Counted from the stretch's first letter, positions 1 to 6,149 are shown. The stretch: 6,558 nucleotides of DNA from Acidimicrobiia bacterium (GCA_019243595.1 JAFAUA010000135.1:1-6558), one strand, 5' to 3'. Notes: a model not told the origin generated them from the letters alone. Numbers and translations: made by a program.

Positions 1-1191
1 CTCCAGCGCGGACACATAAAGGAACGGCTTGAACGACGATCCCGGCTGGCGACGGCCCTGACTGGCGACGTCGAAGCGGCGATTGCCGTCGAGCCCCCCG
101 AACAGCACACGGATGGCCCCGTCGCCGGGCTGCACAGAGGCGACGGCGGTTGTGGGGTCGCCGGGTGCGCCGAGTGTCTGGCGGGCCGCCGCCACCGCCG
201 CGTCGAGGGCCTTGGGATCAAGGGTCGTCTCGATGGTGTACCCGCCGGTGTACGCCTGCTTGGCGCGTGACGCATTGGTGCCGCCGAGCTCGTCGAGCGT
301 CGACATCTCTCGGCCGACGAACTGCACGAAGTGCGGGGCCCGCGCCGCGAGAGGATCGTCGCTGGGCTTCTCGGGGATCACCCCCAGGGGGGCCGACCGG
401 GCGGCCTGGGCGGCGCCGTCGGACAGCCAGCCGTGCTTGTGCATGGCGGCGAGCACCTGGTTGCGGCGGGCGAGGGCCGCGTCGGGGTGGGCGTAGGGGT
501 TGAGGTTGGCCGGCGAGTGGATGATCCCGGCCAGCGTCGCCGCTTGTTCGACCGTCAGGTGGTCGGGCGCCACACCGAAGTAGTGCGCCGACGCGGCGGC
601 GATGCCGTAGTCGCTGTCGCCGAAGTACACCTGGTTGAGATAGCGGTCGAGCAGCTCGTCCTTGCTGTAGCGCTGCTCGAGCTTGGCCGCGTAGAGCACC
701 TCGCGCAGTTTGCGAAACACGGTCCGCTGCGACCCCGTGTAGTTGAGCTTCGCCAGCTGTTGGGTGATCGTGCTCCCGCCCTGCACGTGCCCGCTGCGCA
801 CGTCGTTGAAGGCGGCGCGGGTGAGAGCGGTGAGGTCGACTCCGCCGTGTTGGTAGAAGTGAGCGTCCTCGGCGGCGAGCACGGCGTGGGCGACGTGCGG
901 CGGCAGGTGGTGCGTGTCGACGGGCTGGCGCTGCTCGTTGCCGAGCCGGCCCACCACTGAGCCGTCTGAAGCCACGACCGTGCTCGCCTGGGGCAGGGCG
1001 TCGAAGCCGCGGATGGACGGGGCGAACGGCGACACCGCGAGCAACGCCACGCGGCTCGCACCGGCGGCTACTGCCCGGCGCAGCGGGGGCGTGGCGACGA
1101 TGATCGCCGTTACCGCCACGGTCACGAGCGCGATCCGGCGCCAGGGGAGTCCCCGCACCCACAGCCACCAGAGCTCAAGCCGTGCGCCCAT
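1..1191 (-). CDS. Class A penicillin-binding protein (GT51 glycosyltransferase/transpeptidase), C-terminus cut by window edge
   Basis: A bifunctional peptidoglycan synthase that polymerises lipid II into glycan strands and cross-links stem peptides outside the membrane. The frame is open from an ATG at 1191 to the left edge, 397 residues visible. A short basic cytoplasmic tail (WRR at 17-19) precedes one membrane segment at about 20-36. The GT51 domain follows with its motifs in order: EDAHFYQHGG at 108-117 (E108 the likely catalytic Glu), GGSTITQQLAKL at 138-149, RKLREVLYAAKLE at 160-172 and LLDRYLNQVYFG at 180-191. A linker leads to the transpeptidase domain (ETTLDP at 321-326). That domain is cut just after PGSSFKPF (383-390), whose S385-x-x-K388 is the acyl-enzyme motif. 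The family usually has 650-850 residues, so roughly half is missing. No clear Shine-Dalgarno precedes the ATG. The gene is divergent from an L,D-transpeptidase. Domain assignment is secure; whether it is a PonA1- or PonA2-type protein cannot be told. Confidence 0.95.
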   Translation of the reverse strand, partial: MGARLELWWLWVRGLPWRRIALVTVAVTAIIVATPPLRRAVAAGASRVALLAVSPFAPSIRGFDALPQASTVVASDGSVVGRLGNEQRQPVDTHHLPPHVAHAVLAAEDAHFYQHGGVDLTALTRAAFNDVRSGHVQGGSTITQQLAKLNYTGSQRTVFRKLREVLYAAKLEQRYSKDELLDRYLNQVYFGDSDYGIAAASAHYFGVAPDHLTVEQAATLAGIIHSPANLNPYAHPDAALARRNQVLAAMHKHGWLSDGAAQAARSAPLGVIPEKPSDDPLAARAPHFVQFVGREMSTLDELGGTNASRAKQAYTGGYTIETTLDPKALDAAVAAARQTLGAPGDPTTAVASVQPGDGAIRVLFGGLDGNRRFDVASQGRRQPGSSFKPFLYVSALE

Positions 1192-1195
1192 CGTT

Positions 1196-1226
1196 GCGGT
1201 CAGTTGTGCGCACTCTGGGTGACCGC
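1196..1226. promoter_or_regulatory. Inverted repeat GCGGTCA-N17-TGACCGC in the divergent PBP/L,D-transpeptidase intergenic region
   Basis: The two 7-base arms (1196-1202 and 1220-1226) are perfect inverted copies 17 bases apart. They fill most of the short gap between the two divergent start codons. An 8-base palindrome GTGCGCAC lies between the arms at 1206-1213, slightly off centre. The dyad could bind a dimeric regulator acting on both genes, or form a stem in the mRNA leader. No convincing -35/-10 pair was seen for either gene. The arms are seen directly; a regulatory role is inference. Confidence 0.35.
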
Positions 1227-1237
1227 CAAACCTCAGT

Positions 1238-2062
1238 GTGCCGCCGGTAGCATCACCCGCCGTGGCCCGTCGCCAATCGCAGAGCCTCGTGGGCGACGCC
1301 TTCCTCGGAATCGTCGCCCTCGCCGTGTTCGTCGGCGCCCTGGCGTTCCAGAAGGGCGTCCCCGCCGCGAGCGTCGTCGCCACCAAGCCCGGCCAGCAGC
1401 CGCACGCCGTCGCCCGCACCGCGTCCAACCCCAACATCTCGACGGTCGCCGAGGCGCTGATTCCCAAGGTCAACATCTACGACAGCGAGACGGCCGCCGC
1501 GCCCAGCAAGTCGCTCGACAATCCGCAGCCGTCGGGCGCCCCGCTCGTCTTCCTGGTCAAGCAGATCGACAACGACTGGCTGAACGTCTATTTGCCGGTG
1601 CGCCCCAACGGCAGCACGGGCTGGATCCACCGCTCGGACGTGAAGCTGTCCCAGCACGACTGGCGGATCCAGGTGCAGCTCGTCTCGCACCAGATCACCG
1701 TGTACTGCCACATCTCCTGTCCCAACGGCTCGCTGCCCAACGACATCTTCCTGCAGGAGCCCATCGCCGTCGGCAAGGGGGACACGCCGACACCCGGCGG
1801 CGTCTACTACATCAAGGAGCTCCTGAAGCCGCCGAACCCGAACACCGTGTACGGCCCTTACGCGTACGGGCTGTCGGGCTTCTCCAACGTGCTGCAGACC
1901 TTCAACGGCGGCGAAGGTGTCATCGGCATCCACGGCAACAACGACGCGTCGGTGCTCGGCCACGACGTCAGCCACGGCTGCATCCGGATGAGCAACCCCG
2001 GGATCGTCAAGCTCGTCAGCGTGTTGCCCCTCGGCGTGCCGGTCAACATCGTCACGACCTGA
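1238..2062 (+). CDS. L,D-transpeptidase (YkuD family), membrane-anchored
   Basis: A cross-linking enzyme that joins peptidoglycan stems through 3-3 (meso-DAP to meso-DAP) bonds, or attaches other groups to the wall, and acts outside the membrane. From the GTG at 1238 it has 274 residues. An N-terminal hydrophobic segment at about 17-37 is a signal anchor. A Thr/Ala/Pro-rich spacer follows, then an SH3-like region around 76-136 ending GSTGWIHRSDV. The YkuD domain spans about 141-273, with TPTPGGVYYI at 183-192, a conserved histidine at 232 in GIHGNN, and the active-site motif SHGCIRMSN at 245-253 (catalytic C248, H246). An in-frame GTG at 1262 would give 266 residues and is an equally credible start, because the hydrophobic segment stays intact and neither site has a clear ribosome binding site. 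Two extra cysteines, C157 and C161, sit in an early strand of the catalytic domain. It is divergent from the class A penicillin-binding protein, which fits wall synthesis. Confidence 0.93.
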   Translation: MPPVASPAVARRQSQSLVGDAFLGIVALAVFVGALAFQKGVPAASVVATKPGQQPHAVARTASNPNISTVAEALIPKVNIYDSETAAAPSKSLDNPQPSGAPLVFLVKQIDNDWLNVYLPVRPNGSTGWIHRSDVKLSQHDWRIQVQLVSHQITVYCHISCPNGSLPNDIFLQEPIAVGKGDTPTPGGVYYIKELLKPPNPNTVYGPYAYGLSGFSNVLQTFNGGEGVIGIHGNNDASVLGHDVSHGCIRMSNPGIVKLVSVLPLGVPVNIVTT

Positions 2063-2084
2063 GCAGTTCTCAGCGGCTGAGCAG
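2059..2084. terminator. Small dyads between the convergent L,D-transpeptidase and GH13 stop codons
   Basis: CTGAGCAG occurs twice (2059-2066 and 2077-2084) around CTCAG at 2069-2073. The central CTCAG can pair with the CTGAG on either side, giving alternative 5-bp stems with loops of 5 or 3 bases. The repeats overlap both stop codons, which are only 7 bases apart. The stems are short and no T-run follows, so this is at best a weak bidirectional terminator. Confidence 0.25.
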
Positions 2085-3605
2085 GACCGCCTGGTCGGCA
2101 CCGATCGATCCGGCATAGGGCTCACCTTCGCCGGCACCGTCGCTCGCCACTTCGACCGTCCAGTTGCCCGACAGGTCGACGACATGCGGCTGATCGGTGA
2201 AGTTGACGACGACGACGCGCCGGTCTCCGTTGTCGCCGTCGACGGCGCGCTCGTACGCGAGCACGCCGTGGGGGCTCTCGATGGCGCGCCACGCACCGAG
2301 CTGCAGTGCCGGGCTGGCCCGCCGGGCCGTCAGCAGCCGCCGGTAGAGGTGAAGGATCGACGCCGGGTTGGCGCGTTCGGACTCCACGTTGCGAACGTCG
2401 GGCTCGGGCGGCCAGGGCAGCCACGGGTCACCTGGCCAACCATGGCCGGGTGACGCGTCCCACGGGATCGGCGCCCGAGTCCCGTCGCGCCCTCCCGGAT
2501 CCACCTGGCGCGCCTTTGGAACGTCAGCGTCTTCGAGGCCGAGCTCCTCGCCCTCGTACAGGAAGGGCGTCCCCCGCAGTGTGAGGAGGAGGACGGCCGC
2601 CGCCCGGGCGCGCGCCTCCGAACCGCCGTAGCGGGTGCGGTGGCGCGGGTTGTCGTGGTTCGAGAGCACCCACGTCGGCCACGCGTCGCGGGGCTCGAAT
2701 TCCTCGGCGACGCGGTCGACGCGCTTGCGCCACTTGGCGGCGTCCCAGGGCGCGAACAGCGGCGGGAAGTTGAAGGCCAGGTGCAGCTCGTCGTCGTCGC
2801 CGTAGTACTCCGCGACCTTCGCCGTCGAGAGGATGAAGACCTCGCCCACCGACACCCGGTCGCCGGGGTAGCTGTCGAGCAGTCGCCGGAAACCGCGGAT
2901 GAGCTCGTGGGTGGCGGGCTCGTCGAGGCGACCGGTGTCGAGCCAGGGGTCGTCGACGTCGGGGAGATCGGGGTGCTTCGCCAGGGCGTGGATGACGTCC
3001 ATGCGGAAACCGTCGACGCCGCGGTGGAGCCAGAACCGAAGGGTGTCGTGCATGGCGGCGACGACCTCGGGGTTGCGCCAGTTGAGGTCGGGCTGCTCAG
3101 CCAGGAAGAGGTGCAGGTACCACTGGCCTGTGGCCTCGTCCCACGTCCAAGCCGGCTCGGTCTGGCTGAACGCCGCCTTCCAGTTGTTGGGGGGCCGGTC
3201 GGGGGTGCCGTCGACCCACACGTACCAGTCCCGCTTGGGGTCGTCGCGAGAGGAGCGGGAGGCCACGAACCACGGGTGCTGGTCGGACGTGTGGTTGGGG
3301 ACCCAGTCGATGAGGACCTTCAAGTTCCGACTGTGCGCCTCTTGGACAAGGCGGCCGAAATCCTCGAGCGTGCCGAAGATGGGATCGACGTCGCAGTAGT
3401 CGGCGACGTCGTAGCCGAAGTCGGCCATCGGCGACCGGAAGAACGGCGACAGCCACAGGGCGTCCACGCCCAGCCACTGAAGATGATCCAGGTGGCGGCG
3501 GATGCCCTCGAGGTCGCCGACGCCGTCGCCGTCGCTATCGGCGAAGGAGCGCGGATACACCTGGTACACGACCGCCGACTTCCACCAGGGAGCGGGCTCA
3601 GCCAC
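2070..3605 (-). CDS. GH13 alpha-glucosidase / oligo-1,6-glucosidase-like enzyme
   Basis: A retaining glycoside hydrolase of family GH13 that probably releases glucose from short alpha-glucosides in the cytoplasm (511 residues, no signal peptide). All conserved regions are intact: DSDGDGVGDL at 23-32 (calcium-loop type), DWVPNH at 100-105, QPDLN at 171-175, GFRMDVIH at 199-206 with nucleophile D203, VGEVF at 253-257 with acid/base E255, and SNHDNPR at 315-321 with D318. Length and order match alpha-glucosidases and oligo-1,6-glucosidases, including the C-terminal beta domain. QPDLN is the mark of the oligo-1,6-glucosidase group, and valine after the nucleophile (V204) is associated with alpha-1,6 preference in that group, so isomalto-oligosaccharides are plausible substrates. 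Trehalose synthase or sucrose hydrolase activity cannot be excluded. The start is a GTG preceded by a GTAGGG-like site. No sugar transporter or regulator is seen nearby. A GC-rich hairpin upstream suggests its own promoter. Confidence 0.95.
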   Translation of the reverse strand: MAEPAPWWKSAVVYQVYPRSFADSDGDGVGDLEGIRRHLDHLQWLGVDALWLSPFFRSPMADFGYDVADYCDVDPIFGTLEDFGRLVQEAHSRNLKVLIDWVPNHTSDQHPWFVASRSSRDDPKRDWYVWVDGTPDRPPNNWKAAFSQTEPAWTWDEATGQWYLHLFLAEQPDLNWRNPEVVAAMHDTLRFWLHRGVDGFRMDVIHALAKHPDLPDVDDPWLDTGRLDEPATHELIRGFRRLLDSYPGDRVSVGEVFILSTAKVAEYYGDDDELHLAFNFPPLFAPWDAAKWRKRVDRVAEEFEPRDAWPTWVLSNHDNPRHRTRYGGSEARARAAAVLLLTLRGTPFLYEGEELGLEDADVPKARQVDPGGRDGTRAPIPWDASPGHGWPGDPWLPWPPEPDVRNVESERANPASILHLYRRLLTARRASPALQLGAWRAIESPHGVLAYERAVDGDNGDRRVVVVNFTDQPHVVDLSGNWTVEVASDGAGEGEPYAGSIGADQAVLLSR

Positions 3606-3623
3606 GGCTGCACCCTACGAGGC

Positions 3624-3644
3624 TGGCCAAATCGGCCATATGGC
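3624..3644. promoter_or_regulatory. Overlapping palindromes just upstream of the GH13 start
   Basis: TGGCC-AAATC-GGCCA (3624-3638) is a 5-bp inverted repeat with a 5-base spacer. It overlaps GCCATATGGC (3635-3644), a perfect 10-base palindrome. Both lie 19-39 bases upstream of the GTG start of the GH13 gene. Sugar-responsive LacI-type repressors often bind near-palindromes at this place, so an operator is possible. No regulator gene is in the window and no clear promoter hexamers were found. Confidence 0.3.
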
Positions 3645-3711
3645 GGATTGAACAGGCGTTGCCCTCCAGCCACCATGGGGCTCCGGCGCTGGGGGGGAGA
3701 GTGAAGGGCGC

Positions 3712-3738
3712 GAAGGGTGAGCCGCCGCTCAGCCCTTC
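3712..3738 (-). terminator. GC-rich stem-loop after the 78-aa/267-aa operon
   Basis: Arms 3712-3722 and 3727-3738 form an 11-bp stem with one bulged G (3732) and a 4-base loop. In the direction of transcription the stem begins 6 bases after the TAA stop of the coiled-coil gene. No T-run follows, only a C/T-rich tract; this is common for high-GC actinobacterial terminators. The stem is long for chance. Its place suggests that the operon ends here and that the GH13 gene downstream is transcribed separately. Confidence 0.5.
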
Positions 3739-3744
3739 CGCCCC

Positions 3745-4548
3745 TTACTCATTCTTGGGCCCTTTGCGCTTGAGGCGTTCGACGTCGGCGGCCAAGCGTT
3801 CTGCTCGGCCGGCGGCGTCGATTGCTTTTTCCCGGGCTTCCATGGCTCGACGGTCGGCGTCGTCGGCGGCCTTGGTCAGCCTTACCGCGGTGTCCCGGAC
3901 CGCCTGAAGCTCCTTCTCGAGCGCCCGGAGCTCCCGCCGGTTGGCCTCCTGCTCCTTGGCCTCCTGTTCCTTGTGGCGGCGCCGCTCTCCGTCGTCCCGG
4001 TCCTGCTTCTCACGACTCTCGGTGGAGCGAGCTGAGAATGCCTCGTCGGGGAGGTCGCCCTCGCCGATGCCGAAGCCGAACCCGGCCGCGCTGAGCTCCT
4101 CGGTGAGCACGCCCCGCCGGAGCAGGTCGGCGGCGAGGTCGTTGACCGCCGCCGCCCGCAGGGTCGTGGCCAGGCGCTCCTCCTGAGCCGCTGAGCCACC
4201 TCGGCCCGCCTCGGCCAGGATCGACCGGGCCTGGCCGGCGAGCGCTCGTACCTCGCCGGCTTCGGCCTTGGTCGCCTCCCGGAGCTCGTCGGGGTCGCCG
4301 CCCTCCAGGGCGGCGGTCTGGGCCCGCCGCAGCCGGGCGCCGGCCTCGACCAGGGCGTCGATGTCGTCGGGATGGCGCCGGGCCAGCTGGTTCAGGGCCC
4401 AGGCGGTCACCGAGGGCTTGCGCAGAGCCTTGACCGCGGCTCCCGCCTCCTTGCCCTGCTCCTTGGCCCGGGCCTTGGCCAGGGTGTCCCGCGCCTTGGT
4501 GAACTCGTCGAGGGGCAGGCCGTAGAGAGCCTCGACCTCGGCGTCCAC
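3745..4548 (-). CDS. Conserved hypothetical coiled-coil protein (267 aa)
   Basis: A soluble protein without signal peptide or membrane segment; function unknown. The N-terminal half is helical and begins with DAEVEALYGLPLDEF (2-16), followed by a distinctive stretch KALRKPSVTAWALNQLAR at 40-57. I associate this pattern with uncharacterised actinobacterial proteins, from memory only. A low-charge Gly-rich patch (GFGFGIGEGDLPDE, 156-169) separates the halves. The C-terminal half (about 175-262) is highly charged, rich in Glu, Arg, Lys and Ala, and very likely a long coiled coil, ending in a basic KRKGPKNE tail. The GTG start lies 5 bases after the stop of the 78-aa gene, with TAGGGAG as a tight ribosome binding site, so the two genes are probably co-transcribed and translationally coupled. 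A structural or nucleic-acid-binding role would fit the charge pattern but is not shown. The reading frame is supported by codon usage and the tight spacing. Confidence 0.85.
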   Translation of the reverse strand: MDAEVEALYGLPLDEFTKARDTLAKARAKEQGKEAGAAVKALRKPSVTAWALNQLARRHPDDIDALVEAGARLRRAQTAALEGGDPDELREATKAEAGEVRALAGQARSILAEAGRGGSAAQEERLATTLRAAAVNDLAADLLRRGVLTEELSAAGFGFGIGEGDLPDEAFSARSTESREKQDRDDGERRRHKEQEAKEQEANRRELRALEKELQAVRDTAVRLTKAADDADRRAMEAREKAIDAAGRAERLAADVERLKRKGPKNE

Positions 4549-4553
4549 GCTCC

Positions 4554-4790
4554 CTAGGCCTGGTCCTGGGGTTCGGGCGGCCGTAGGTCGACCTTCAGGA
4601 CCAGGATCCCGTCCTCGAGGCTGCCCTCGGCGTCGCCGAGCATGGCGAAGTCCTGGTAGTCGACCTGCGCCCGCTGCATGTACTCCCGGCGGGCGGTGCC
4701 CTCGAGGGGAGGCAACGGCCGGTCACGCACGGCAGCAGCTCGCTCCCGAAAGCGGTTGATCATGGCGTCGACGTCGAAACCCTCGGCCAT
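4554..4790 (-). CDS. Small conserved hypothetical protein (78 aa)
   Basis: A small, charged, soluble protein of unknown function with no membrane segment and no cysteine. It starts MAEGFDVDAMINRFRERA, predicted as an amphipathic helix. A Pro-rich turn RPLPPLEGTARREY (24-37) follows, then a second helix QVDYQDFAMLGDAE (42-55). It ends in a strand-like GILVLKVDLRPPEP (61-74). The helix-turn-helix-strand layout suggests a compact domain. The same frame stays open upstream to 5570, but that part is antisense to two rightward genes and has Arg/Gly-rich shadow composition, so the ATG at 4790 was taken. Its stop is 5 bases before the coiled-coil gene, which makes the two a likely operon. It is divergent from the 55-aa zinc-site gene across 81 bases. 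A partner role for the coiled-coil protein is a guess from position alone. Confidence 0.78.
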   Translation of the reverse strand: MAEGFDVDAMINRFRERAAAVRDRPLPPLEGTARREYMQRAQVDYQDFAMLGDAEGSLEDGILVLKVDLRPPEPQDQA

Positions 4791-4827
4791 CGCGCGCCAC
4801 CGTAGCCAGTGGCGGCCGCGGCGGCTG

Positions 4828-4833
4828 TAGAAT
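4828..4833 (+). promoter_or_regulatory. Candidate -10 element (TAGAAT) in the 4791-4871 divergent gap
   Basis: TAGAAT matches the -10 consensus at five of six positions and stands out in a GC-rich gap. It would place a transcript start near 4840, giving a leader of about 30 bases for the 55-aa gene. No good -35 hexamer lies 16-18 bases upstream. The rest of the 81-base gap shows nothing else clear, and no promoter could be assigned for the leftward 78-aa gene. Confidence 0.3.
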
Positions 4834-4871
4834 TGTCGGGTCACGCAAGCCGAACCGGGAAGCGGGGGGAC

Positions 4872-5039
4872 GTGAAGAAAGGTCGACATCGGCGCTTCGA
4901 AGAGGCTCGGGCCCTCAAGCGCAGCACCGAGATCCGTGTCGAGTCCTGCCCCGAATGCGGCGCCGGCCCCGAGGACGATCACGCGTCCTGGTGCCTGGCG
5001 GGCGAGGACGAAGAGACCGCTGAGGTAAGCGAGCGCTAA
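4872..5039 (+). CDS. 55-aa putative zinc-binding microprotein
   Basis: A very small protein with a basic N-terminus (KKGRHRRFEEARALKR, 2-17) and a likely metal site C26-P-E-C29-G, then H37 and C41 (HASWC). Four ligands in this spacing resemble a zinc-knuckle or treble-clef fragment. The tail is acidic (GEDEETAEVSER). The GTG at 4872 was chosen because a G-rich ribosome binding site (GGGGGGA, 4864-4870) lies immediately before it, though the spacing is tight. Opening further upstream at 4809 would add a low-complexity Ala stretch and overlap the likely promoter. It is followed after 27 bases by the lipoprotein gene, probably in one operon, and the same GGGGGGAC leader sequence precedes that start too. 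Function is not recognised: nucleic-acid or protein binding through the basic and zinc parts is possible. A small chance remains that it is not a gene. Confidence 0.7.
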   Translation: MKKGRHRRFEEARALKRSTEIRVESCPECGAGPEDDHASWCLAGEDEETAEVSER

Positions 5040-5066
5040 CGCGCCTAAGGCGTACGGGGGGACATC

Positions 5067-6149
5067 ATGGAGAGGCGGGCGCAGTGGCCTTTGGCCGTCC
5101 TGGTCCTGGCCGCCGTCGCTCTGGCGGCGCTGTCGGCGTGCGGCCAGGTCGTCCACTCCGGCCTGCCCCTCGAGCGGGCGGCCGTGGCCGACCCGACGAC
5201 CACGAGCGCGTCGACCACGACGACGCTCCCGCCGCCGACGACCACGTCGCCGCCGCCGCCTCCGTCGACGGCGCCCAATCCCCGACCGGCGGTCACCGCG
5301 GCACCCCGCGTGGCGACCAAGCCCGCCGCGCCCCACCATCCGTTGCCCGGCGGTGTCGCCGCCTACACGGGATTCGGCACGTGGGTCGATGTCTTCGACT
5401 GGACCAACCAGTGGACCAACGGGCACCCGACGGTCGGCACCGCCGACGCGGATCGCATGGCGAACCTCGGCGTCCAGACGATGTACATCCAGGCCGCCCG
5501 GATCGACGGCCCCAACGGCGTCGCCGAGCCTGACCGGCTGAACGCCCTCATCGCCCGGGCCCACGCCCACGGCATCCGCGTCGTCGTCTGGTATCTGCCG
5601 ACGCTCACCGACGTCAACGCCGATCTCAGCCGGCTGGTCGCCATCTCCCAGCTCAACGCCGAGGGCATTGCCGTCGACATCGAGTCCCGGGAGGTCTCAG
5701 ACCCTGCCGAGCGCAGTCGCCGGCTCGTCGACCTGAGCAACCGCTTGCGCGCCGCGCTACCGGGCCGGGCCATCGGGGCGATCGTCTTCCCGCCCACGGG
5801 CATGGAGGTCATCAACCCCAGCTACTGGCCGGGCTTCCCGTGGGCCGGCATCGCCCCCGACTACGACGTATGGCTGCCGATGGCGTACTGGACGGGGCGT
5901 GACCCGGCCTCGGGCTGGCACGACGGCTACAACTACGTCCTCGACAACGTGCGCCGCACCCGCAACGACCTGCACGACCAGTCGGCGCCCGTGCACCCCA
6001 TCGGTGGGATCGCCGACTCGGCGACGGTCGCAGAGGTCGCCGGCATGGTCCGCGCCGTGGCGGCCACCGGGTCGATCGGCGGGAGCCTGTACGACTACCA
6101 CACGACCACATCGGACATGTGGTCGGCGATGCTCCCGCTTCGCCGCTAG
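5067..6149 (+). CDS. Lipoprotein with Thr/Pro linker and TIM-barrel, glycosidase-like domain
   Basis: An exported, probably lipid-anchored protein of 360 residues. The N-terminus MERRAQWP plus a hydrophobic stretch (9-21) ends in a lipobox LSAC with C25 as the likely modified cysteine. A low-complexity linker rich in Thr, Ser, Pro and Ala (about 41-92) would span the wall. The folded part (about 98-360) has alternating strands and helices as in a TIM barrel: GTWVDVFDW at 104-112, GVQTMYIQAARID at 135-147, GIRVVVWYLPT at 169-179, GIAVDIES at 200-207 with acidic residues D204 and E206, AIGAIVFPP at 235-243, and DYDVWLPMAYW at 265-275. Acidic and aromatic residues at strand ends resemble glycoside hydrolase barrels, so a polysaccharide or wall glycan substrate is plausible, but I cannot name the family. 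The ATG at 5067 has a strong ribosome binding site (GGGGGGA, 5056-5062). It probably shares a transcript with the 55-aa gene. Confidence 0.9.
   Translation: MERRAQWPLAVLVLAAVALAALSACGQVVHSGLPLERAAVADPTTTSASTTTTLPPPTTTSPPPPPSTAPNPRPAVTAAPRVATKPAAPHHPLPGGVAAYTGFGTWVDVFDWTNQWTNGHPTVGTADADRMANLGVQTMYIQAARIDGPNGVAEPDRLNALIARAHAHGIRVVVWYLPTLTDVNADLSRLVAISQLNAEGIAVDIESREVSDPAERSRRLVDLSNRLRAALPGRAIGAIVFPPTGMEVINPSYWPGFPWAGIAPDYDVWLPMAYWTGRDPASGWHDGYNYVLDNVRRTRNDLHDQSAPVHPIGGIADSATVAEVAGMVRAVAATGSIGGSLYDYHTTTSDMWSAMLPLRR
5193..5270 (+). repeat. Low-complexity Thr/Pro linker-coding tract
   Basis: The linker of the lipoprotein is encoded by imperfect repeats of GACGACC- and CCGCCG-like units. The 12-mer CCGACGACCACG occurs at 5193-5204 and again at 5235-5246. 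Such tracts can change length by slippage or recombination, which would alter how far the domain stands off the membrane. It is coding sequence, not a mobile or CRISPR repeat. Confidence 0.5.

Noticed and set aside
218..1168. Long leftward frame of 316 codons inside the PBP region, and a rightward frame at 331-960
   Set aside because: Both overlap the PBP frame, which carries all GT51 motifs and the SSFK motif. Their translations are Arg/Ala/Pro-rich or Val/Gly-rich without motifs, typical of shadow frames in GC-rich DNA.
1253..2296. 347-codon leftward frame antisense to the L,D-transpeptidase
   Set aside because: The opposite strand encodes an intact YkuD domain with its catalytic motif, and the antisense product is repetitive Val/Asp/Gly/Arg sequence without any recognisable domain.
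2640..3704. 354-codon rightward frame antisense to the GH13 gene
   Set aside because: It is open because of third-position GC bias in the GH13 gene, which has all catalytic regions intact. The product is Val/Gly/Glu-rich with no motifs.
5041..5053. Small hairpin CGCC-TAA-GGCG between the 55-aa gene and the lipoprotein gene
   Set aside because: A stem of only 4-5 bp with a 3-base loop is expected by chance in GC-rich DNA and has no terminator features.
4791..5570. N-terminal extension of the 78-aa gene up to 5570
   Set aside because: It would run antisense through the zinc-site microprotein and much of the lipoprotein gene, and includes a run of arginines opposite the Thr/Pro linker. The ATG at 4790 gives a compact protein with sensible composition.
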